Source of the DNA: Chitinophaga pinensis
GTDB taxonomy: Bacteria > Bacteroidota > Bacteroidia > NS11-12g > UBA955
Direction of reading: 5' to 3'
NCBI GenBank assembly: GCA_945890895.1
Contig: CAMDDG010000007.1
Coordinates: 1-64,000, forward strand
DNA length: 64,000 nt
In this document: piece after piece, positions 17,207 to 24,166 of the stretch
How positions within the stretch are numbered: position 1 is the stretch's first letter
Layout of the letters: every line of letters starts with the position of its first letter
Translations under genes and position numbers: made by a program
The notes under the pieces: generated by a model
Seen by the model: only the letters and a program-made list of their open reading frames with translations
Told to the model about the DNA's origin: nothing
Databases searched by the model: none

Positions 17207-17797
17207 TTGTTGGCTTTCTACTTAAACATAGAGCTTTTTTTAATTTTGGTGTTATTCATCCAAACTAGCCTAAATCTCTGGTTATCTCCAAATTCGATTA
17301 GAAATTCAACTGAATTAAAGATCTATGTTTATATTTTATTTTTAAATAAAATGGCGTATCTGATTTTCAAAAAATCGGATGCGCTGTATTATTTTTTTCA
17401 CTCAGCTGCCCCTCTAGGCATTATTTTAAGTCTATGGTGGAGAGGAAAAAACCAATTTGATAGAATCATTTTTTCACTGCTTTTGGGGACGCTTTTTGTT
17501 TGGTACCTTTCTAATGATTTATTGTATTTCATTTTATACACTGTAGCAATTATGACATTAATAAACAAGGCTATTAACCTTGCTAGTGGTCCGAGCTCAA
17601 CAATGAAAAAATCCTTTTTACCTATAATACTATCGATAGATTTGTTTTTTGCATACATTTCTGTAATACTAAATATAGAGGAAATCGATTGGAGTAGATC
17701 ATTTTATATTTATTATTTGAAATACTTAATCATGCCATTTTCATTAATAACATTAATACTAATTTATGACAATAACAGGCGACATTCTACTTATTAG
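17207..17797 (+). CDS. Polytopic membrane protein, probable sensor partner of the kinase
   Basis: About 196 residues with roughly six hydrophobic segments (LFLILVLFIQTSLNLWL, LKIYVYILFLNKMAYLIF, IIFSLLLGTLFVWYLSNDLLYFILYTVAIM, SFLPIILSIDLFFAYISVIL, LIMPFSLITLILIY). The frame has no ATG until residue 49; a TTG at 17207, only 6 nt after the preceding stop, is the likely start, pointing to translational coupling. The 3' end overlaps the kinase gene by 32 nt. No family was recognised. Because the kinase has a single membrane anchor and no input domain, this protein is a good candidate for the sensing subunit. Confidence 0.65.
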   Translation: MLAFYLNIELFLILVLFIQTSLNLWLSPNSIRNSTELKIYVYILFLNKMAYLIFKKSDALYYFFHSAAPLGIILSLWWRGKNQFDRIIFSLLLGTLFVWYLSNDLLYFILYTVAIMTLINKAINLASGPSSTMKKSFLPIILSIDLFFAYISVILNIEEIDWSRSFYIYYLKYLIMPFSLITLILIYDNNRRHSTY

Positions 17798-18536
17798 TTT
17801 ATTTGCAATTATTTTACCCTCTTTATTAATATTATTTGGCACAGCAATTTACAGTATAACAATTATCAACAGATACAAAAAAATAGTTTCAAGGTTATAT
17901 AGGGCTAGTTTTAAAGGAATTGATAGTGAAAGAAAAAGAATCGCAAGTGAATTACACAATCAACTTGCTGTACACTTTATTAATATTAATACTGATTTCG
18001 ATGAAATCCGGAAGACCATTGACAAAAAACAAGAAGATCAATTCAAGAAATTAGAATTAAACCTGGATCTATTAAAAGATGATCTCCATACCACCATTGA
18101 AAATTTATACCCCAAGGAATTGGTAGCATTCGATTGGGAAAAAAGTTTACTTAAATTATCACAACAAATGACTAATTCTGTTACGAGTGTATCATTTGAA
18201 TCATTTGCAAATAATTATCCACCCCAAGAAAAACTCCCACATGTATTTTGGGTTGTGCAAGAGATTATCACAAATGCAATAAAGCATGCCAAAGCAAAGA
18301 GGGTAATTGTATCAATCATGGATGAGAATAAAAACTTCATTATTTCAATTCATTACAAATCAATAATAAGTTCTACATCATGGATACATGGTACACCCAA
18401 TAAACGCGACGATGGAATGGGACTTTGTATTATTAAAGATAGACTTAAAATTGTGGGAGCCACAGAAAAAATTGATATACAAAATAGTATAGTAACACAT
18501 ACAATTTCAATTCGAAATGAAAATACTGCTAATTGA
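17766..18536 (+). CDS. Sensor histidine kinase, HisKA_3/NarL-type, without an input domain
   Basis: A 256-residue kinase. Residues 5-33 form one transmembrane anchor. The dimerisation/phosphoacceptor box is ERKRIASELHNQLAVHF near residue 57 (His near 63), typical of kinases paired with LuxR-type regulators. The ATPase has the N-box VQEIITNAIKHAKAKRV near 165 and the G-box GMGLCIIKDRLKIVGA near 219. No periplasmic, PAS, GAF or TPR sensor is present. It overlaps the upstream membrane protein by 32 nt and the downstream regulator by 20 nt, so the three are translated together. It presumably phosphorylates one or both regulators that follow. Confidence 0.9.
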   Translation: MTITGDILLISLFAIILPSLLILFGTAIYSITIINRYKKIVSRLYRASFKGIDSERKRIASELHNQLAVHFININTDFDEIRKTIDKKQEDQFKKLELNLDLLKDDLHTTIENLYPKELVAFDWEKSLLKLSQQMTNSVTSVSFESFANNYPPQEKLPHVFWVVQEIITNAIKHAKAKRVIVSIMDENKNFIISIHYKSIISSTSWIHGTPNKRDDGMGLCIIKDRLKIVGATEKIDIQNSIVTHTISIRNENTAN

Positions 18537-19134
18537 CGATCATTACGCAATTCTGTCAATTTTAGAACAGAGTATCCTAAAAATTGTGCCGAGTGCTGAA
18601 ATTATTAGTTGTCTGTCACTAATTGAAGCAACGCCATTATTAACTAGAGAAAACCAAATAAACTATGTTATTACTGATTTAGAACTATTTGAAGGATGTA
18701 ATTTAGAAATATTAGAAGTCAGTAAAATGCTCCGAATTCCCAGTTTAATTTACAGTTCACATGTGAATCAAATTTTATTATCTGAAGCAAATAAACTCAA
18801 CGTAAAATGTTACATTTCCAAAAAATCAAATTTAATTCATTTGGAGTTGGGCTTAAAAGCACTGCTTAAAGGAAGTATTTATTTTTGTCCTGAAGTTTTA
18901 AAAGTTCAGGACTCGAACAATCAATATAAAGAAACGCAAAAATTAGAAATAACTAAGGGTCAAAAAAAAATTATTGATTTGCTATCTAAAGGATATAGCA
19001 GGTTTGAAATTCGTGACGTACTAAATATTTCACTAAATACTGTAAACAATCAAATAGCTCGAGCCCGTGAATTAAATGATTGTTCAAACACTGAAGAACT
19101 CCTGCGCCGTTTTAATTTTTGGGATAACACTTAA
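18517..19134 (+). CDS. Response regulator, REC + LuxR-type HTH
   Basis: A 205-residue regulator. The receiver has the acidic pair IDDHYA at residues 7-8, the phosphoacceptor Asp in VITDLEL near 54, the Ser/Ser switch in LIYSSH near 80 and the Lys in ISKKS near 102. After a short linker, residues 143-200 (ITKGQKKIIDLLSKGYSRFEIRDVLNISLNTVNNQIARARELNDCSNTEELLRRF) form a LuxR/GerE-like DNA-binding domain. It overlaps the kinase gene by 20 nt. The tail is somewhat degenerate against NarL, but the helix-turn-helix is intact. Confidence 0.88.
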   Translation: MKILLIDDHYAILSILEQSILKIVPSAEIISCLSLIEATPLLTRENQINYVITDLELFEGCNLEILEVSKMLRIPSLIYSSHVNQILLSEANKLNVKCYISKKSNLIHLELGLKALLKGSIYFCPEVLKVQDSNNQYKETQKLEITKGQKKIIDLLSKGYSRFEIRDVLNISLNTVNNQIARARELNDCSNTEELLRRFNFWDNT

Positions 19135-19278
19135 ACTTTGGAAATATTTATTTGTCGGCAATGTAAGTTCAAACAACTTTAACACTGTTTTTAATTTCCA
19201 AAAATCAAATGATCAACAGATCACAAACCAATTCGACTCAATCAATAATAATACGAATTTTCAACATACTCTCATCCC

Positions 19279-19902
19279 ATGCACAAAATTCTGGTACTTG
19301 AGGATCATCCCGCAATTCATGATTACATATTGAAAGCAGTTAATGAATTAAATCTTGACATCCGAATGGAGTTTACAACCAATTCAGAAGACGCACTGCT
19401 AAAGTTGAAATCCAATTTGCCGCCTGACTATTTCATAAGTGATATTCAATTAAACGACAGAAAAGTAACCATAGCTATTGAAACTGCATCAATTCGAAAA
19501 ATTCCATTCATGGTTTATTCGTCTTTTGCACACAAAACATTAACTAACTTATTTGACCAACTAGGAGGAATTTCCTATGTGAGCAAATCTTCACCCTTTC
19601 ATGAATTGGTTTCAGGCATCCGTCATTTAATCAGCAAAAAACCATTCAAATGTCTTAAAACACTTGAAAATTTAAATTCAAATAAGAATTCCCAAATAGA
19701 AATTCAAAAACCTGAATTCTCACACTCAGAGCAACAAATAATTTTGTGTGCCATTGAAGGTCTCAGCATTAAAGAAACTGCTCAAAAATTACATAAATCC
19801 ACCAGCACTATAAGCAATCAACGAATTAGTCTTATGCTTAAAAACGAGTGTAATATGCAGGAACTTATTAGAAGTTATCTTTACTGGTATTCTGAAGGAT
19901 AA
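19279..19902 (+). CDS. Second response regulator, REC + LuxR-type HTH
   Basis: A 207-residue paralogue of the preceding regulator. It has the acidic pair LEDHPA near residue 8, phosphoacceptor ISDIQL near 54, VYSSFAH near 80, and Lys in YVSKSS near 102. The C-terminal HTH is FSHSEQQIILCAIEGLSIKETAQKLHKSTSTISNQRISLML. It is separated from the first regulator by 144 nt of AT-rich DNA and has no kinase of its own, so it probably shares the upstream one. It is the last gene of the island; the displaced aroE tail begins 18 nt after its stop. Two regulators with one kinase suggests two target promoters or a competitive arrangement. Confidence 0.87.
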   Translation: MHKILVLEDHPAIHDYILKAVNELNLDIRMEFTTNSEDALLKLKSNLPPDYFISDIQLNDRKVTIAIETASIRKIPFMVYSSFAHKTLTNLFDQLGGISYVSKSSPFHELVSGIRHLISKKPFKCLKTLENLNSNKNSQIEIQKPEFSHSEQQIILCAIEGLSIKETAQKLHKSTSTISNQRISLMLKNECNMQELIRSYLYWYSEG

Positions 19903-19920
19903 CTACCGAACTGAACATAA

Positions 19921-20024
19921 CCAAACTACTCAAAGAAGCCAAATCGCGTGAGCTATTAGGAATCAACGGACTTTCCATGCTTCAGAAGCAGGCAGAAAAA
20001 GCTTGGGAGATATTTAAAGGGTGA
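19921..20024 (+). pseudogene. aroE: Displaced aroE 3' fragment (right copy of direct repeat, candidate attR)
   Basis: Read in the aroE frame it gives KLLKEAKSRELLGINGLSMLQK, then QAEKAWEIFKG and stop, against QLLKEVKLRGLLGINGLSMLQN, QAEKAWEIFKK in aroE. 92 of 104 nt are identical and the frame and stop position are preserved. It has no start codon and cannot be expressed on its own. It is best read as the original 3' end of aroE, cut off when the island inserted. Confidence 0.85.
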
Positions 20025-20064
20025 TTTTTAAAGTTGACATAATTAATGCCATTCCCTCAAATCA

Positions 20065-20605
20065 CTATCTTCTAATCAAATATTCTTGGTTTACTAATGT
20101 GTAACTGCCATTTTTAAATGCTTTGAACTTAGAATCATAAATAGTTAAATCCAATCTCTTTTTTGTGTTTTTCTCTACAGCAAAAGAAACTCCCACATTT
20201 TCAGAAACAAATTGATAAGTGCTATCGCAGACAAAACCCTTATAATCACTTAGATTATTATTGTCAATTCTAATTGTGCCTTCTGGAATTTCACCATCTA
20301 AAGTTATAAATTCTGGCTTGAATCGTGATTTCTTTATGTTTAATACGTTTTAAAGTTACTATTTTTTCCATTTTTAAAACGTACTCTTTTCGGGGGAGCT
20401 TACAACAACAACATCTTTGTATTACTTCTTGTCGAATTTCTTTTTTTACTTCTACTAGTTCAGCATTTTCTTCTTTGATTTCTTGACTATCTTTATTGAT
20501 AAATTCCTGATGCTCAAATACTTGTTACTGTGACTCACTTTCTTGTTTGTCTATTGAACTGCAAGAAAATAGTAATGTTAATAATACTAGGTTTGTTATT
20601 TTCAT
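20065..20605 (-). pseudogene. Broken lipoprotein gene (one in-frame TAA, one frameshift)
   Basis: The ATG at 20605 begins MKITNLVLLTLLFSCSSIDKQESESQ, a clear lipoprotein signal, then meets TAA. The same frame continues QVFEHQEFINKDSQEIKEEN through CCCCKLPRKEYVLKMEKIVT. A shift of frame near 20340 is needed to reach FKPEFITLDGEIPEGTIRID, then STYQFVSENVGVSFAVEKNT and KAFKNGSYTLVNQEYLIRR. Joined, this would be a lipoprotein of about 175 residues with an unusual Cys-Cys-Cys-Cys run. The start overlaps the stop of the upstream 20602-21135 gene by 4 nt. A TCGGGGGA copy lies within it (20390-20397). The family is unknown. Confidence 0.65.
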
Positions 20606-21135
20606 AAAATTCTTGTTTGAAGTTCTTTTATAAATTTATTCCAATCGTAGGGGGATTTTTGATGGTTTAAAGCATAGCCAAACTTATTTATTGAGATAAA
20701 AACTAAGTCATATTCTCCATTAGAGAAGCCATCGAGTACAGGCAAATTATAACTATGATAAGATTTAGGACCTTTTGCTATTTTCCAAAATAAACTAGGA
20801 TTCTTTTCTTCTAAAAATTGAGCTACCAATAGACCAAAATCTACTACAACAGCCAACCCTTGATTATTCAGCTTCATTCCTCCATCAAATTCACGAATGG
20901 TATGAAAGTGCTCATTCTGTATAAGATAGAAAACTTTTCTGTTAACTTCAGTTATCAACTTTAAATTATTTTCGAAATTCGTGTAATTATTGATGTATTG
21001 AAGTAGAAATTTAACCCTTTCATATCTTACAGAAAGAAACCAGTCAAAATAGGCTTGAGCTTCTTTTTTATTCCAATTTTGAGCTCCTTTTTCAGCAAGC
21101 TCGTTTGGTGGCATAAATAATGGATATTCACTCAT
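20602..21135 (-). CDS. Immunity-like hypothetical protein
   Basis: A 177-residue soluble protein with no signal, rich in aromatic and acidic residues (YFDWFLSVRYERVKFLLQYINNYTNF, FDGGMKLNNQGLAVVVDFGLLVAQFLEEKNPSLFWKIAKGPKSYHSYNLPVL). I do not recognise a named family. The size, the composition and the position 9 nt after what looks like the C-terminal tail of a toxin fit an immunity protein of a polymorphic toxin system. This rests on context, not on a motif. Its stop overlaps the start of the next (broken) lipoprotein gene. Confidence 0.55.
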   Translation of the reverse strand: MSEYPLFMPPNELAEKGAQNWNKKEAQAYFDWFLSVRYERVKFLLQYINNYTNFENNLKLITEVNRKVFYLIQNEHFHTIREFDGGMKLNNQGLAVVVDFGLLVAQFLEEKNPSLFWKIAKGPKSYHSYNLPVLDGFSNGEYDLVFISINKFGYALNHQKSPYDWNKFIKELQTRIL

Positions 21136-21144
21136 TGTATCAAT

Positions 21145-21285
21145 TTAAAATGTTTGACCTGTATCTGTTAATTTAATTTCACTTTTGCCTGCTTCTCGCA
21201 ATTTTTTATTAAGCCCATCAACATAGTTTTTAAATCCATCTGTATAACCTCCTTTTCCTGTTTTTTCATGCTTATTCCCTATTCG
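21145..21285 (-). pseudogene. C-terminal tail of a probable secreted toxin, 5' part missing
   Basis: The frame reads RIGNKHEKTGKGGYTDGFKN, then YVDGLNKKLREAGKSEIKLTDTGQTF and stop. It has no start codon and ends abruptly at 21285, where the overlapping frame of the neighbouring gene takes over. The Gly/Lys/Tyr-rich basic sequence, a stop just before an immunity-like ORF and the lack of an N-terminus match orphan tips left by recombination of polymorphic toxin genes. The catalytic class cannot be recognised from so short a piece. Confidence 0.4.
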
Positions 21286-21728
21286 TTTTTATAAACACTA
21301 ACTATTGATAGTCCGTATTTTTTATAGTTCAATGAGTAGTCTTTTATTTCATCTGCATTTTTTAAGCCAACTATATCTACAATAACACTTTGAAGTTTAT
21401 TTTGGGGTTCACTTATTAAACTCTCTGGGGCATAAACTGTTTTTGTCTGCTTTTTATCGGTTTTATAATAAACTTCATTTGTATAAACAATATAATCACT
21501 TGCTTAATTAGAAACTTTTGCATTTGACAAAGACAAAACTATTCCTTCTTTATTACCTGTAATTCCCCAATTTTTGGCTTTAATATAAACAGGTCTAACT
21601 ACCTGTTCTAAATTAACAGTAATCATATTTTCTTTTGCTGGTAAAAATTCCTCTTTCCTCCATGGACGATAATACAAGTAACCTCCTGCAATTAAAGCTA
21701 CTAAAACCAATAATAATAATCTTTTCAT
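21279..21728 (-). pseudogene. Membrane-anchored protein gene split by a single in-frame TAA
   Basis: The ORF-track entry 21504-21728 (MKRLLLLVLVALIAGGYLYYRPWRK...LSLSNAKVSN) ends at TAA. The same frame continues for another 74 codons, ASDYIVYTNEVYYKTDKKQT through LQSVIVDIVGLKNADEIKDY to VYKNE, before a TAG at 21279. The intact product would be about 149 residues: an N-terminal membrane anchor plus a small beta-rich exported domain. One substitution explains the loss. The function is unknown. Confidence 0.65.
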
Positions 21729-21742
21729 TTTACTAATAGCGT

Positions 21743-22276
21743 TTATTTCATCTTTTCAAAATAATATAAATCTCCAAACATTTTTCCGTTCTCTTCTTCA
21801 CAGTGAATGAAGATCTCTTGGGGTATGCTATCTCTAAAACTTATTCGTGTTGTTTGATTGCAGCTGTTGGATTTTTGTTGAATTATTAATGTGTCATTTA
21901 CTACTCTAGGTAAAATTTCAAAACTACCACCAACATAATATGACCCCAAAACACTATTATTCTCATTATATAAATAGATTGAAGAATTTGCTCGTTTAGA
22001 ATCTTCGTAAAGACCGCTTAATATTGTGTAAGCAACAAATTTCAACATTCCATCGCTTTCTGAATAAGCATCTCCTATGTAAGTTACTTTGTACTCAAGA
22101 ACCTCTTTAGGTTTCATTAATTTAAAAAAATACTCCTGGCCTTTCTCATTCTGATTTAAAACAAGTTGTTTAATTTCTGTTGCAAAATCCTGTTTTACAA
22201 TTTCTTTGGTTTTATTTCTTTGACAAGAACAAAAAAGAATAATCAGTAAAAACTTAAATGTCTCTCTAGTAATCAT
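21743..22276 (-). CDS. Hypothetical lipoprotein
   Basis: A 177-residue protein with a short signal (MITRETFKFLLIILFCSC) and lipobox cysteine at 16 or 18. The mature part is mixed alpha/beta with a central hydrophobic patch (SDGMLKFVAYTILSGLY) and the pair NSCNQT...FIHCEEE. No family was recognised. It lies 14 nt upstream of the broken 21279-21728 gene on the same strand, in a run of minus-strand lipoproteins with similar AT-rich codon use. Confidence 0.62.
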   Translation of the reverse strand: MITRETFKFLLIILFCSCQRNKTKEIVKQDFATEIKQLVLNQNEKGQEYFFKLMKPKEVLEYKVTYIGDAYSESDGMLKFVAYTILSGLYEDSKRANSSIYLYNENNSVLGSYYVGGSFEILPRVVNDTLIIQQKSNSCNQTTRISFRDSIPQEIFIHCEEENGKMFGDLYYFEKMK

Positions 22277-22429
22277 TGATGGTTGGTTTTTTAGAGTTGT
22301 TAAACAATTGCATTAATTAATCTGCTTTTTTCAGGTCCAGTTTTTTCGACCACATCAATACATCTTGATGATTTCTTTAACTTTATCATTTTTTTTAATT
22401 TTTTGAAAACATCACTTTTTGAACCGTTT

Positions 22430-23101
22430 CTAATTAAATTGCAATTTCCAATATTGTTCAACTGTTTTTGTAGGATTGTCATAAAATTGAATTTCTAATG
22501 ATTCACCTTTTACATACAGAAATTCATCTCTCCAAAAACATTCAACAGGACTAAATTGCATCTGACTTAGTTCAATAATTTTATCGATTTTAATATTTGT
22601 GCGGCTATTATCATCTAGATTATTTTGAATTTTCCAAATTTGAAAACCTATTTCTTCTCCTTCAATTCCGTAAGGTTTTATGCAAGCAAAGTATTTATTA
22701 TCTTCTGAAAATATAGGGATATTCCATATCTCAATTATTTTAATTTTCGCGTCTATTAAACTAAACTTCAATCCCTCGGAATAAACAGTTTGGACTAAAT
22801 GTCGATTTATTATTTCATAATAACCTAAATATTCATAATTTATATGAAATTCTTCAGACATTGAATCATCCTTCAAACTCAAAGTCGAATCAATTCCAAC
22901 AATTTTGATTTTTCCATTTATTTTTTTTATTTTATTAGTATCTAGAAGATTTCTTTCTTTATTCTTATGAAAAGTATTGTATTCCTCAACGGAAATCGGA
23001 ATTATTGAAAATTGATTTATTTCTTTTGTATTAGAATTATAATGAATGCAACAACCGCATACTAATAAAAGAAAAATAATAAATTTATAAGTTTTCATCA
23101 A
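22430..23101 (-). CDS. Hypothetical lipoprotein
   Basis: A 223-residue protein beginning MMKTYKFIIFLLLVCGCC, with a lipobox at Cys17 or 18. The mature part is rich in Ile, Lys and Asn, with beta-strand-like repeats of hydrophobic residues (KIKIIEIWNIPIFSEDNKYFACIKPYG, EIGFQIWKIQNN). No family was recognised. It sits alone between AT-rich gaps; the 150 nt that follow it (to 22277) contain no convincing gene, and the 60-codon ORF there overlaps it in another frame. Confidence 0.62.
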   Translation of the reverse strand: MMKTYKFIIFLLLVCGCCIHYNSNTKEINQFSIIPISVEEYNTFHKNKERNLLDTNKIKKINGKIKIVGIDSTLSLKDDSMSEEFHINYEYLGYYEIINRHLVQTVYSEGLKFSLIDAKIKIIEIWNIPIFSEDNKYFACIKPYGIEGEEIGFQIWKIQNNLDDNSRTNIKIDKIIELSQMQFSPVECFWRDEFLYVKGESLEIQFYDNPTKTVEQYWKLQFN

Positions 23102-23213
23102 AAATCACCTCTATATTGTAAGTAGACCTAAAACTCGAACTGGACGAATTTCGGCAAAAAACAAAAATTCCTATTCAAATCAAATATCAGATAAATCTCA
23201 ATCAAAATTTTAA

Positions 23214-23870
23214 TCATTGCACCATCCAAAAGGGTGTAACTTTGAATTTTTCAAACTCAAAGTTACATTTCTCATTAATCAATTTATATTTTTTACTCTC
23301 TAATAAATCGGCAAAACGAAGTAAATCATCATACTTAAAATTTTCGATGGCAGGAATAGGTGTCTCTAATAAAATTTTTTGATAGCTTAAATATGGATTA
23401 TTAACTTCATAAAAATACTTTTCTATTATATCATTTTTGAGCTTAGGATAATGCTCTATAGAATATTGCGGCATTAATTTACTATCAAGAATAAAAATTT
23501 TATAAATTGTTTTAGAATTAAAGTCGGGATAATTTCTTAATCTAAAAAAACAAAATCTGACTTTCTCCTTTTTATCTACCAATATATAGGTATACGAATT
23601 ATTCATTAGAATTGAATATTTTTCATCGTCATATTTGACATATAGATCAACCTTTTTATTTTTAGCAACGTCACTATAAATAGAATTATTACATATATTT
23701 TTCAATTTTTCAAGTTCATTTAAATCAGCGGGATAATTAAATTGCCGATTGATAGTTTTACAACCACCTTTGCCATCTGTTTTCTTGTTATGATTTTCAG
23801 GACTAGTTTCGTTGCAACTAATTGCTATAAATCCGAAAACAAAAAAGAATATTAATTTTGAATTAGCCAT
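23214..23870 (-). CDS. Hypothetical lipoprotein
   Basis: A 218-residue protein with signal MANSKLIFFFVFGFIAISC (Cys19). A polar linker (NETSPENHNKKTDGKGGC) follows, then a folded part with many Tyr and Lys (KVDLYVKYDDEKYSILMNNSYTYILVDKKEKVRFCFFRLRNYPDF). No family was recognised. It is the first of five minus-strand genes or gene remnants with very high A+T, consistent with acquired DNA. The 296 nt upstream, to the aminopeptidase gene, contain no gene. Confidence 0.62.
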   Translation of the reverse strand: MANSKLIFFFVFGFIAISCNETSPENHNKKTDGKGGCKTINRQFNYPADLNELEKLKNICNNSIYSDVAKNKKVDLYVKYDDEKYSILMNNSYTYILVDKKEKVRFCFFRLRNYPDFNSKTIYKIFILDSKLMPQYSIEHYPKLKNDIIEKYFYEVNNPYLSYQKILLETPIPAIENFKYDDLLRFADLLESKKYKLINEKCNFEFEKFKVTPFWMVQ

Positions 23871-24166
23871 TTGTACTTTTTAGGTTTTATTCTTAAAGTT
23901 AATACACGAAAATCAATTCTCTCCGTTACACAACACCAATCAACTCAAACCATCTACAAAATAGTACTTTTCTCTCATTTTTCCAGGTATTACAGTCAAA
24001 AACACGACAAAAACCTCATTTTTATGTTTTTCAAATTTTCTGCAACGAATCAAACATTAATTTCAATTGGTCTCAAAATGGAATAAGTCGCTTCTAACGG
24101 TAGAAAATGAAAAAATGCAATTTTAATTTTCTCCAAAAAAAAACGACCTTTACACTTCTTTAATCT

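Noticed and set aside
21504-21506. In-frame TAA codons as recoding (for example programmed read-through)
   Set aside because: No downstream stem or slippery site; the neighbours are also broken, so decay is simpler.
22300-22482. 60-codon minus-strand ORF after the 22430-23101 gene
   Set aside because: Overlaps the real lipoprotein gene out of frame, no signal or motif; likely chance in AT-rich DNA.
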